40,095 nucleotides of DNA from Bacteroidales bacterium. GTDB lineage: Bacteria > Bacteroidota > Bacteroidia > Bacteroidales > JAFGUD01. The position numbers and the translations under genes were made by a program. Below, one piece after another: positions 1-8,429 of the stretch (positions within the stretch are counted from its first letter, which is position 1; each line of letters begins with the position of its first letter). The stretch covers positions 1 through 40,095 of the forward strand of contig JAFGUD010000165.1 in NCBI GenBank assembly GCA_016938685.1, in the 5' to 3' direction. The notes under the pieces are model-generated. The model was not told the origin of the DNA. It worked only from the letters and a program-made list of their open reading frames with translations, and made no database searches.

Positions 1-229
1 CTGTTAATCAGATTACTAGCTGGTTTCATTTTTTTATTTTATCATACTCTTGTGAAAAGTTTACAGTTTTTTTAAAAATCAAGGACTTAATATCGAAATT
101 GTAATAATTATTCATTTTAATTATTATTTTATTGATTCTAATTTTTGATTCGAATTAGTGACATTATGTCAGTTTTCGTTTCTTGCTTCTTGTTTATCTA
201 TTTTGCTTAAAGGCTAAACGTTTTTGTTG

Positions 230-261
230 CTTGGTTATTTTTCTATTTATATCTATCTTTG
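230..261 (+). promoter_or_regulatory. Bacteroidota-type promoter of argS
   Basis: TATCTTTG at 254-261 fits the -7 consensus TAnnTTTG exactly. A weaker -33 element (CTTG, 230-233) lies 20 bases upstream. The predicted start of transcription near 268 leaves only a few bases before the ATG at 275, which argues against the in-frame TTG at 224 as the translation start. Confidence 0.5.
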
Positions 262-274
262 TAAAAAATATTTT

Positions 275-2059
275 ATGTTAGAAAAAATTATAGCAGAATC
301 GGTTAAGGAATGTCTAAAATCCTTATATTCAGTAGATTTGAAGGAAAAAACGTTTTGGCCTGGTAAAACTAACAAAGAATTTGTTGGTGATTTTACGATT
401 GTTGTTTTTCCTTTGCTAAGTTATACTAAAACGTCTCCTGTTAAACTCGCTACGGATATTGGAGAATGGTTGGTTAAAGAATTAAAATTTGTTTCTGAAT
501 TTAATATTATTAAAGGTTTTTTGAATATTGTAATTAAAAATGATTATTGGTTAGAGTATTCTTTAAATTTTAATGAAGTTAACCTTAGGCCTTTTAAAGA
601 TAATGCATCTAGAAATATAATGGTTGAGTTTTCTTCTCCTAATACTAATAAACCTCTCCATTTGGGACATATAAGAAATAATCTATTAGGTGTTGCAATT
701 TCTAATATTCTTTCTTTTGTTAACGAAAAGGTCATGCGAGTTAGTTTGTTAAATGATCGTGGTATTCATATTTGTAAATCTATGTTAGCTTGGGAAAAAT
801 GGGGTAATAATATTACTCCTGAATTAGCAGGGAAAAAAGGAGATCATTTGATAGGTGATTTTTATGTCAAATTTGAAACTGAATATAGAATTGAAGTAGA
901 AAACCTTGTGAAATCAGGTTTAAGTGTTGATGAAGCTTCTAAAAATGCGCCTTTGCTTATTGAGGCACAAAAATTACTTAAAAAGTGGGAACGTGGAAAT
1001 AAAAAAGTAATTGAAACTTGGAGCTTATTAAATTCTTGGGTTACAAAAGGATTTGATGAAACTTATCAGAAATTAGGAGTTGATTTTGATAAAACTTATT
1101 TAGAATCAGATACCTATTTAAAAGGAAAGGATATTATACTTAAGGAAATGTCAAAAGGAACTGTGAAAATAAATGAAGATAATTCTGTTTCTATTGATTT
1201 GAGTGATGTTGGTTTAGATGATAAAATATTGCTGAGAGGTGATGGAACAACTGTATATATAACTCAGGATATTGGAACTGCTGTTGATAGATACAATGAG
1301 TTTAAATTTGATAAAATTATTTATGTTGTTGGAAATGAACAAATTTATCATTTTAAGGTATTGAAAGAAATTTTGAATAAATTTGGATATAATTGGTCTG
1401 ATTCTATTGAGCATTTTTCTTATGGTATGGTAGAATTACCTGAGGGTAAAATGAAATCACGCGAAGGAAAAGTTGTTGATGCTGATGACCTTATTGAAGA
1501 GATGATAAATACGGCATCTTCAAAAGCAAAGGAACTTGGTAAACTTGAGGAGGCAAGTGAATCAGAATTTAGTTCTACTGTTAGCAAAATTGCGCTTGGA
1601 GCTCTTAAATATTTTATTTTAAAAGTAGATCCTAGAAAAAATATGATGTTTAATCCTAATGAATCTATTGATTTTAATGGAAATACCGGTCCTTTTATTC
1701 AATACACATTTACCAGAATTAATTCTCTTGTTAAAAAAGCTGATGAAAAAGGTCTTCAACTTAAAATTGAGGATACTAGTGATATATTACTGACTAATAA
1801 AGAATTAGAATTAATGAAGGAAATTTATGATTTTAAAAATATTGTTGAAGATGCAGCTAATTCTTTAAATCCGGCTGCGATTGCTAATTTTATTTATAAT
1901 CTTGCTAAATCGTTTAATAGTTATTACCAGGAGACACCTATATTAAAAGAAGAGATTAAAAAAATAATGCTATTTAGATTAAAGTTAGCTTCCAATGTTG
2001 CATTGACTATTAAAGTGGGGCTATCACTTTTAGGAATTGAAGTTCCTGATAGAATGTAA
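275..2059 (+). CDS. argS: Arginyl-tRNA synthetase
   Basis: This cytoplasmic class I aminoacyl-tRNA synthetase charges tRNA-Arg with arginine using ATP. The protein is 594 residues from the ATG at 275. The reading frame stays open to a TTG at 224, but the extra 17 residues do not look like ArgS and the promoter lies between the two codons. The N-terminal additional domain is followed by the class I signature HLGH at residues 129-132, inside KPLHLGHIRNN. The KMSKS-like loop reads KMKSREGK, and an all-alpha anticodon-binding domain with the DALRY-type region forms the C-terminus. It appears to be a single-gene unit, closed by a hairpin shared with the convergent gene. Length and motifs are normal for the family, so the call is firm. 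Confidence 0.96.
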   Translation: MLEKIIAESVKECLKSLYSVDLKEKTFWPGKTNKEFVGDFTIVVFPLLSYTKTSPVKLATDIGEWLVKELKFVSEFNIIKGFLNIVIKNDYWLEYSLNFNEVNLRPFKDNASRNIMVEFSSPNTNKPLHLGHIRNNLLGVAISNILSFVNEKVMRVSLLNDRGIHICKSMLAWEKWGNNITPELAGKKGDHLIGDFYVKFETEYRIEVENLVKSGLSVDEASKNAPLLIEAQKLLKKWERGNKKVIETWSLLNSWVTKGFDETYQKLGVDFDKTYLESDTYLKGKDIILKEMSKGTVKINEDNSVSIDLSDVGLDDKILLRGDGTTVYITQDIGTAVDRYNEFKFDKIIYVVGNEQIYHFKVLKEILNKFGYNWSDSIEHFSYGMVELPEGKMKSREGKVVDADDLIEEMINTASSKAKELGKLEEASESEFSSTVSKIALGALKYFILKVDPRKNMMFNPNESIDFNGNTGPFIQYTFTRINSLVKKADEKGLQLKIEDTSDILLTNKELELMKEIYDFKNIVEDAANSLNPAAIANFIYNLAKSFNSYYQETPILKEEIKKIMLFRLKLASNVALTIKVGLSLLGIEVPDRM

Positions 2060-2087
2060 AAAAAAATCCCCAGATGGGGATTTTTTT
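2058..2087. terminator. Bidirectional intrinsic terminator
   Basis: ATCCCC and GGGGAT form a stem around the loop AGAT (2066-2081), flanked by an A-run on the left and seven T on the right. It sits between the argS stop and the stop of the convergent thioredoxin-like gene, so it can serve both strands. Confidence 0.9.
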
Positions 2088-2088
2088 A

Positions 2089-3642
2089 TTATTGTTCTCT
2101 TTTCTCTAATTCTAATATTATTTCTATTGCTTGTTCATAACCAATTCTTTTTGCAAGTATTTTTTTGTCTTTATCAAGTAGATATAAAATTGGTGAACTA
2201 TTGATATCATATTTAAAACGATAATTATCAAAAGGATTCCACATGTTATACCAGCCTTGTCCGTATAATTTATTTTTTTCAATAAAATCAAACCAGTCTC
2301 CAATATCGTTTGAAAATTTTGCCCAATTATCAGTGTTCTTTTCCATATAAATTGCCCAAACTTCTACATCTTTTCCTTTTAATTTATCCATAAAATCTGC
2401 ATGAAATAAAGGAGTTTCTTTTTTACAATGGCTACAATCCGGTGAAATAAACCAAAGTATTGTATATTTTGATTGGGTATCGTACAAAGGTCTGTCATTT
2501 GGGAAAAAAGACATATATTCTGCAATTAGTTGTGATAGATCAGGAACCTTTTCTTCAAAAGTTCTGGATTTATCTTTTTCAATATCTAGCCCCTGCTCTT
2601 TCATGATTTCTAATGGAATTCGTAAATTTTCAATAGCAGCAGAATCAGGAGGTAATATGGTCATTCTCAAAGCTAAGGCTTTGTTTCCAATTAGGCAATT
2701 CTTTTTACGTACAATTTTAGTTTTTAATTCATTTCTGAAAGAATCAGTACTCCAAGTTGCTTTTTCTGCATAAATTTCACCAACGTGAACATACATATTT
2801 TCTGCTATCATTAAATTACTGGTTGCATATTTATTAAAAAGATGAATCATCATGTATTGGTAAAGTTCTTCATCTCCTTCAGTTTTTTCAATTAAGTAAT
2901 CAACTGCAACTATAAGTGTATCAGGATCTTGTAAAACTACTTTATCAAGATAATTATCTATTTTACTCTCATATATATTGGTGTAATACAGACGTTTATC
3001 TGAAACATCAAAATTTTCAAAATAGTGATTTTTATAATAATAATATTGTGCTGCTCTATCTGTAATTGTTTCAGGTACTTTTACATCTCTTGTTGCTTTT
3101 AAAAAGGTAGTAAAAAACATATCCGGGTAATTTGTTACTATTTCTTGATAATATGTTTCAAATTTTCCGGAAATTACATTCATTTCTTCTTCTAGTTCTT
3201 TTTTCTTATTTGGATCTGTTTCGTTTTTCCATTTTTCTCGTAAGTTTGTAATATTTTCATTTTGTTCAATAAGAAAATTATGGTAATCAAGAAATACTTG
3301 TAATTCATCTGATCCTTTTGCTTTTAGATTTTTGTATAAATCAGTTGTATCATTTTCAATATAAAAAACTTGATCTTCACCAATTAAAATATCAAAATAG
3401 GTTTTCTGTGGAAGAAAAATAAAATACATTCCCTGAAAAAGAGGCTTATCTCCCTTAAATACTGCGTATCCATTTTTATCTGTTTTTACAGTGTCGACAG
3501 GGATTAATTTGTCATTTTTATGATGCCCAAGTATAATATCTTGATTTTCAACTCCTTTTATTTTTACTTCAATTTTATAACTTTGAGCAAAAACTCCAAT
3601 TACCAGCAATAAAAGTAGCCAGCTTAAAAATAACTTCTTCAT
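2089..3642 (-). CDS. Exported thioredoxin-like protein with DUF4369-type N-terminus
   Basis: The protein is 517 residues and probably acts in the periplasm as a thiol-disulfide oxidoreductase or a redox-linked lipid/cell-envelope protein. A signal peptide covers residues 1-19, with cleavage after VFAQ. Residues about 20-110 resemble the beta-rich DUF4369 domain that Bacteroidota place in front of TlpA/ResA-like thioredoxins. A helical, charged middle section (about 110-380) follows. The C-terminal thioredoxin fold has TILWFISPDCSHCKKE with the CxxC pair at Cys403 and Cys406. The gene is monocistronic, convergent with argS and divergent from the glycosyltransferase. The substrate cannot be told from sequence; the family is abundant in Bacteroidota and mostly uncharacterised. 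Confidence 0.85.
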   Translation of the reverse strand: MKKLFLSWLLLLLVIGVFAQSYKIEVKIKGVENQDIILGHHKNDKLIPVDTVKTDKNGYAVFKGDKPLFQGMYFIFLPQKTYFDILIGEDQVFYIENDTTDLYKNLKAKGSDELQVFLDYHNFLIEQNENITNLREKWKNETDPNKKKELEEEMNVISGKFETYYQEIVTNYPDMFFTTFLKATRDVKVPETITDRAAQYYYYKNHYFENFDVSDKRLYYTNIYESKIDNYLDKVVLQDPDTLIVAVDYLIEKTEGDEELYQYMMIHLFNKYATSNLMIAENMYVHVGEIYAEKATWSTDSFRNELKTKIVRKKNCLIGNKALALRMTILPPDSAAIENLRIPLEIMKEQGLDIEKDKSRTFEEKVPDLSQLIAEYMSFFPNDRPLYDTQSKYTILWFISPDCSHCKKETPLFHADFMDKLKGKDVEVWAIYMEKNTDNWAKFSNDIGDWFDFIEKNKLYGQGWYNMWNPFDNYRFKYDINSSPILYLLDKDKKILAKRIGYEQAIEIILELEKREQ

Positions 3643-3717
3643 ATTTTATCTTTTTTAATATAATTTAAAATAATATTTAACGTTTTAAATATTTTACAAA
3701 AAAACACAATTTGTCAG

Positions 3718-3725
3718 CAAAATTA
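3718..3725 (-). promoter_or_regulatory. -7 element for the thioredoxin-like gene
   Basis: On the minus strand this reads TAATTTTG, an exact TAnnTTTG match, about 75 bases upstream of the ATG at 3642. I did not find a clear -33 TTTG at the right distance. Confidence 0.4.
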
Positions 3726-3822
3726 AAAGAATTTATAATAATTTTAGAAAATGTTTCTCTGAATAGTAATAACGTTTATTTTCTGTAAATTGATAGATAG
3801 ATCAAATTCTATTAATTTTTTT

Positions 3823-3830
3823 TAATTTTG
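3823..3830 (+). promoter_or_regulatory. -7 element for the glycosyltransferase gene
   Basis: TAATTTTG fits TAnnTTTG and lies 35 bases before the ATG at 3865. It faces away from the same motif at 3718-3725, so the 222-base gap holds a divergent promoter pair. The -33 box is not obvious. Confidence 0.4.
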
Positions 3831-3864
3831 TTGATGACAATTTCTTGAATTAAAAAGTTGCAAT

Positions 3865-4749
3865 ATGCTATCCTTACTAATCCCAATATATAATTTTGAT
3901 ACTTCTGAACTTGTATATGAACTTCATGCACAAGCTTTAAATGCAAATATTAATTTTGAAATCCTTTTAGTTGATGATTTTTCAACAGAATTAAAAGAAA
4001 AAAATTCTAAGTTGCAAAACCTTAAACATGTTGTTTATGAAGAACTTACTTGTAATTTTGGTCGTTCAAAAATTAGAAATTATTTAGCGGGAAAAGCAAA
4101 ATATGACAATTTAATTTTTTTGGATTGTGATTCGGGGATTATTTCAATCGATTTTATAGAAAAATACATTCAGAACGTCGATAAAAAAATAGTTTATGGT
4201 GGTCGCATTTATGCAAAAAAAAAACCGGATGCTAATTATTATTTTCATTGGTATTATGGAGTAAATAGGGAGTCGCAAAAAATAGAAATTAGAAAGCAAA
4301 ATCCAAATAAGGGTTTTCAGACAAATAATTTTATGATTAAAAGTGAGATTTTTAACAATATAAAGTTTAATGAAACCATAAAAGGTTATGGACATGAAGA
4401 TACATTGTTTGGTTATGAATTGAAAAATAGAAAAATAGAAATTACGCATATTGATAATCCGGTAATTCATTTAGGCCTTGAGAAAACAGACGATTTTTTA
4501 AGAAAAACTAAAAATGGATTGAATAATTTGATTGTGTTAACTAATTTATTTCCAGATGAAAATGGTCTTTTTGAAGATATAAAAGTTCTAGATTATTTTT
4601 TTAAAGCAAAAAAATTTTATTTTTGTGGTCTTATTAAATTGATGTATTTAATATTTAATAGGTTGATTTATTGGAACTTAAAGGGTAAAAATCCGAAATT
4701 ATTTTTATTTGATTTTTATAAATTGGGTTTTTTGTGTTTAAAGTTTTAA
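3865..4749 (+). CDS. Family 2 glycosyltransferase (GT-A fold)
   Basis: The 294-residue protein probably transfers a sugar from a nucleotide-sugar donor to a surface glycan. It opens with MLSLLIPIYNF and has the typical GT2 strand EILLVDDFS. The metal-binding DxD-like motif is FLDCDSG. A later GYGHEDTLFG resembles the acidic G-x-G-x-E-D motif of the galactosyltransferase C-terminal domain (beta-1,4-galactosyltransferase and chondroitin polymerase types). No signal peptide is present, and the hydrophobic C-terminus could associate with the membrane. Ten consecutive A bases (4215-4224, encoding K-K-K) make the frame prone to slippage. No other polysaccharide genes are adjacent, so the acceptor is unknown. 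The gene looks even more A+T-rich than its neighbours, which may indicate transfer. Confidence 0.85.
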   Translation: MLSLLIPIYNFDTSELVYELHAQALNANINFEILLVDDFSTELKEKNSKLQNLKHVVYEELTCNFGRSKIRNYLAGKAKYDNLIFLDCDSGIISIDFIEKYIQNVDKKIVYGGRIYAKKKPDANYYFHWYYGVNRESQKIEIRKQNPNKGFQTNNFMIKSEIFNNIKFNETIKGYGHEDTLFGYELKNRKIEITHIDNPVIHLGLEKTDDFLRKTKNGLNNLIVLTNLFPDENGLFEDIKVLDYFFKAKKFYFCGLIKLMYLIFNRLIYWNLKGKNPKLFLFDFYKLGFLCLKF

Positions 4750-4874
4750 TTTATTTTTTAAATCTTCTTTTTTTAGCTATTTTCGTTTAATTTTTAAAAA
4801 TTAGACAAGGTTTTGTCTTTTTAAATTATTAAATAAACAAAGTAAACTTAATTCATTGATTATTAAGCATCTTA

Positions 4875-6605
4875 ATGAATATGAAAGAAATTGTACAATC
4901 CAATGTATTAGCTTGGATAGAGAGCAACATTGACCAACAGAGTAAAAATGAAATTTTAGAACTGTTGAAAAATGATGAGAAAGAATTAGTAGAAAGTTTT
5001 TACAGAAGTTTAGAGTTTGGAACAGGCGGAATGCGTGGAAAAATGGGGGTTGGAACCAACAGACTAAATCGTTACACGATAGGATTAGCTACCCAAGGAT
5101 TTGCCAATTACCTTAAGAAAAATTTTAAAGGATTACGTGAATTAAAAGTTGTAATTGCTTACGATACAAGGAATAATAGTAAATTTTTTGCTCAAACTGT
5201 TGCCGAAGTTTTTGCTGCTAACGACATAAAAGCTTTTTTATTTGAAAATTTCAGGCCAACTCCTGAATTATCCTTTGCAATTAGAAACCTTAATGCACAG
5301 GGTGGGGTAGTTGTTACTGCTTCTCACAATCCCAAAGAGTATAATGGTTATAAAGTATATTGGGAAGACGGAGGACAAGTAATTGCTCCACATGATATTG
5401 GAATAATTGAAGAAGTTCAACAATTAACAATCGCCGACATCAATTTTAATGGAAATAATGATAAAATACAAATAATTGGTGACGATATCGATTCTATTTA
5501 TTTAGCTAAATTAAAAGAAGTTTCAATAAATCCGGAAATTATTAGAAATCATTCTGATTTAAAGATTGTTTATACACCTCTACATGGTACAGGTGTTGAT
5601 TTACTTCCAAAAGCTTTAAACTTATTTGGTTTTGATAATGTTTCCATGGTTGAACAACAAGCCATTCCTGACGGTAATTTTCCAACTGTAAAAAGTCCAA
5701 ATCCTGAAAATGCTGAAGCTTTGGAAATGGCAATTAAAAAAGCAAAAGAAATTGATGGTGAAATTGTTTTAGCAACTGATCCTGATGCAGATAGGATAGG
5801 GGTTGCCGTGAAAAATTCTAATGGTGAATTTATTTTATTAAACGGAAATCAAACAGGAAGTATCTTAACTTATTACATAATTAATAATTTAAGTAATAAA
5901 AATAAACTTACTGCTCATGATTTTATTGTAAAAACTATTGTAACGACTGAACTTATTCAGGATATAGCATCTAAACATAATGTGAAAACTTATAATGTTC
6001 TTACAGGTTTTAAATATATTGCTGCTCTGATGAGAGAAAAAGAAATCGGAAATAAATTTTTGGGTGGCTTTGAAGAAAGTTATGGATACCTTTTCGGAAA
6101 TTTTGTTAGAGATAAAGATGCAATAATGTCCGGCGCTTTAATATGCGAAGCTGCTGCTTGGGCAAAGGAAAAAGGAAAAACTTTTTATGATTTGCTGATT
6201 GATATTTATATTGAGTTTGGATTTTATAAAGAATCACTGGTTAATTTGGTCAGAGAAGGAAAAGAAGGAGCAGATGAAATAAATGAGATAATGCAGAATT
6301 TTAGAGACGATGCACCTGCTTTAATTAATGATGTAAATGTTGTTATAATTAGAGATTTTTTAACTGGAAATGAATCAAATCTATTTAATGGTAAACAATC
6401 TGAAATGGGATTGCCAAGTTCAAATGTATTGCAATTTGTAATGGAAGATATGACTAAAATAACAATTAGACCTTCAGGAACAGAACCAAAAATTAAATTT
6501 TATATTAGTATAAAAGATAAAATAAAAAGCAAAGATGATTATGCAGAAGCTGAAATTAGAGCTAATAAGTTAATTGAGAGTTATAAAATTGCTCTTGGAA
6601 TATAA
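4875..6605 (+). CDS. Phospho-sugar mutase (alpha-phosphohexomutase family)
   Basis: This cytosolic enzyme interconverts sugar 1- and 6-phosphates, most likely glucose 1-phosphate and glucose 6-phosphate, linking central metabolism with nucleotide-sugar and glycogen synthesis. All four family signatures are present: the phosphoserine loop TASHNP (Ser150), the magnesium loop DPDADR (residues 302-307), the sugar-binding GGFEESYGY, and the phosphate-binding RPSGTEPK near the C-terminus. The length of 576 residues matches the long bacterial group (PgcA-like) rather than the shorter phosphomannomutase or GlmM groups. Two ATG codons (4875 and 4881) are possible starts. It follows the glycosyltransferase by 125 bases and may supply activated sugar, but shared transcription is not shown. 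Sugar specificity cannot be fixed from sequence. Confidence 0.93.
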   Translation: MNMKEIVQSNVLAWIESNIDQQSKNEILELLKNDEKELVESFYRSLEFGTGGMRGKMGVGTNRLNRYTIGLATQGFANYLKKNFKGLRELKVVIAYDTRNNSKFFAQTVAEVFAANDIKAFLFENFRPTPELSFAIRNLNAQGGVVVTASHNPKEYNGYKVYWEDGGQVIAPHDIGIIEEVQQLTIADINFNGNNDKIQIIGDDIDSIYLAKLKEVSINPEIIRNHSDLKIVYTPLHGTGVDLLPKALNLFGFDNVSMVEQQAIPDGNFPTVKSPNPENAEALEMAIKKAKEIDGEIVLATDPDADRIGVAVKNSNGEFILLNGNQTGSILTYYIINNLSNKNKLTAHDFIVKTIVTTELIQDIASKHNVKTYNVLTGFKYIAALMREKEIGNKFLGGFEESYGYLFGNFVRDKDAIMSGALICEAAAWAKEKGKTFYDLLIDIYIEFGFYKESLVNLVREGKEGADEINEIMQNFRDDAPALINDVNVVIIRDFLTGNESNLFNGKQSEMGLPSSNVLQFVMEDMTKITIRPSGTEPKIKFYISIKDKIKSKDDYAEAEIRANKLIESYKIALGI

Positions 6606-6632
6606 GTAGGAGAGTGTGTGTGAAATAATAAT

Positions 6633-6688
6633 GAGGAAATTGCGGTTTTCGAAAGAGAGAACTACCGTAGTTTCCTCTTTTTCTTTTT
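6633..6688 (+). terminator. Terminator after the phospho-sugar mutase
   Basis: GAGGAAA (6633-6639) pairs with TTTCCTC (6671-6677). An inner CGGT/ACCG stem sits behind a 3x3 internal loop, and a T-rich tail follows. It lies between the mutase and the convergent caspase gene. Confidence 0.7.
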
Positions 6689-6714
6689 TAAAGTTCATAC
6701 TTTAATTATAAACT

Positions 6715-7569
6715 TCATTTAGAAAAAGAAGTTACAAAAACCGCAATTGAGGTAAATATATTTACCAGACTATTAGGTACATTTTCAAATTCTTCAACAA
6801 CAGAGTTGTTTCTTGTAATAACAATTCTATTACCGTTATAGGTTCTTTGAGGTGAAGGTAAATCTTGATTCTTCAAAGAAGTTTTTACCGAAGTATAAAC
6901 TTGGTTCAAAGTAATATACGATTTCCCATTCTCAATACCGTTTTGCAAAACTTTAATCAATTCACCAGTAAAATACGTAGGTGAATTTTTCGAGTTAAGC
7001 GGGTAATATGAAGGTTCATCACCCGAAGAAGATGAAATAACATAAAGGTTTTCAGATTTATCAAGACCATAAATACTAGATTCAGGATTGTTGAACAAAT
7101 TATGAATATGTCCACTATAACAAGAATCAAGAATAACAATTTTCTGATTAGAATTAGATAAGCTGATTATTTCAACAAATCTTTCAATCGAAATACTTGT
7201 AGATTCAATATCGTCAAGATTAGAATCTGTCGTCGAAAGATATAATTTAGAATTATAGTCACTTATAAAACCGTGACCAGAATAATATACTAAAATCGTA
7301 TCATCATTTTCAGTTTCACAAACAAAACTAGTCAAATCATTAATAATTTCATTGGTCGTTTTATTAAGCGATACAAAAATGTTTTCCGACGGAACACCAA
7401 AATTAGAACTATTAGTCAATGTTCTTTTTAAAAGATTAACGTTAGCCTTAATATTAGGAACGTCACTGACTTGGTCGTCCGGATATTTAGATACACCAAT
7501 TAAAATTACTTTTAATTTTGTATAATCTAAATTAGGGACATTTACTTGTTTGTAAATTTTTGTTTCCAT
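6715..7569 (-). CDS. Caspase-like protease (peptidase C14)
   Basis: This 284-residue protein has a caspase p20-like fold with the His-Cys dyad intact: YYSGHG with His99 and ILDSCYSG with Cys150. The N-terminal block (KVILIGVSKYP) and the spacing of the blocks resemble the short bacterial caspases called EACC1-associated, which are often effectors in NTPase-based conflict systems; that assignment is by memory of the family. There is no signal peptide. A hydrophobic stretch at about 268-281 near the C-terminus could touch a membrane or bind a partner. A strong promoter precedes it. No NTPase, sensor or substrate gene is adjacent, so it is either an orphan or works with distant partners. Protease activity and cell-death or defence roles are inference. 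Confidence 0.87.
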   Translation of the reverse strand: METKIYKQVNVPNLDYTKLKVILIGVSKYPDDQVSDVPNIKANVNLLKRTLTNSSNFGVPSENIFVSLNKTTNEIINDLTSFVCETENDDTILVYYSGHGFISDYNSKLYLSTTDSNLDDIESTSISIERFVEIISLSNSNQKIVILDSCYSGHIHNLFNNPESSIYGLDKSENLYVISSSSGDEPSYYPLNSKNSPTYFTGELIKVLQNGIENGKSYITLNQVYTSVKTSLKNQDLPSPQRTYNGNRIVITRNNSVVEEFENVPNSLVNIFTSIAVFVTSFSK

Positions 7570-7600
7570 TGTTTTATTTTTTTTAAATTAAATAATAATA

Positions 7601-7632
7601 CAAATATAGTATATGTTAATGAAACTACCAAA
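7601..7632 (-). promoter_or_regulatory. Near-perfect Bacteroidota promoter of the caspase gene
   Basis: On the minus strand, TTTG (7629-7632) and TATATTTG (7601-7608) are separated by 20 bases, matching both consensus boxes and the usual 19-21 spacing. Predicted transcription starts near 7594, about 25 bases before the ATG. Confidence 0.75.
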
Positions 7633-8395
7633 TTTAGGAGCATGTAGCTATTATAAAAAAAGAGTAGTAATTTATTGTGTTAATTTTGCGTAATAGTTGT
7701 GTTTTAACACCATAGACGCTGTATCACCTGAATAATAGGGGTTGTAGCATATTTGCTTTCTAACATTTTGAAAGTAAGTGATTTATAAAAAGTAGTATTT
7801 GTCACTTTTTGAAATGTTGATAAACATAGTGAATTTAAGTTGATATTCTATTCTTTTTAGCAAATATCTAGCTAATAAACAGTTGTTTAGGGTAATTTGA
7901 ATTGTAAAATCTACATCTTTTTTAATGAAATTCTTGCTTCAATATTGATTAAATTGTTTAACCCCCAGGATTACTTTCTTAATTATTCTATTTAGAAAAT
8001 CACAAATTTCATAAATATTTAAAATTTGATTGTTTTCTTTAACTATGATATCTTAATTTTGAAAATACTCGTCATTTTGACAATTCATATTAAATTAAAT
8101 AGTTAATAATTAGATTATTGTAGCGGTAAGAATATCATTAACTTTAAGAAACAATATGATTATGAATGTCCTATAATTAACATTATGTTAAATAAATAGG
8201 ATTTTAGAAACATCAATTCTGAGCAAAATATAAACTAAATGAGTTTCGATTTTTTTAAAATAATTCTTAAATGTTTAAATTGTTCTTATATAAAAAAGAA
8301 AATTTACAGTATTTTATAGGAAATAGAAACAATTATTGCATAATTGGAGATTATTTTAAAGGAAATAGATTTGTCAACAACTACTCTATTATAAA

Positions 8396-8426
8396 AAAAA
8401 AGCCACTTATTAAGTGGCTTTTTTTA
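8396..8426 (-). terminator. Terminator after the gyrA-TPR operon
   Basis: GCCACTT (8402-8408) and AAGTGGC (8412-8418) form a tight stem with a three-base loop. An A-run on one side and a T-run on the other make it functional on the minus strand just past the TPR stop at 8430, and potentially on both strands. Confidence 0.88.
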
Positions 8427-8429
8427 ATT

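Larger units (their letters stand above)
7570..8429. other. 860-base interval without a credible gene
   Basis: Apart from the caspase promoter at one end and the TPR terminator at the other, the stretch holds no open frame longer than a few dozen codons. A minus-strand frame at 7672-7827 reads about 50 codons with a single internal TAA; its tail, GDTASMVLKHNYYAKLTQ, faintly resembles the end of tyrosine recombinases. That is too weak to call a pseudogene. No tRNA, repeat array or hairpin was seen in the middle. Confidence 0.5.

Noticed and set aside
224..274. N-terminal extension of ArgS from a TTG codon
   Set aside because: The promoter -7 box lies inside this stretch and the extra residues do not resemble ArgS; the ATG at 275 fits better.
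7672..7827. Minus-strand remnant resembling the end of a tyrosine recombinase
   Set aside because: Only about 50 codons, one internal stop and a faint resemblance by eye; not enough to call a pseudogene.
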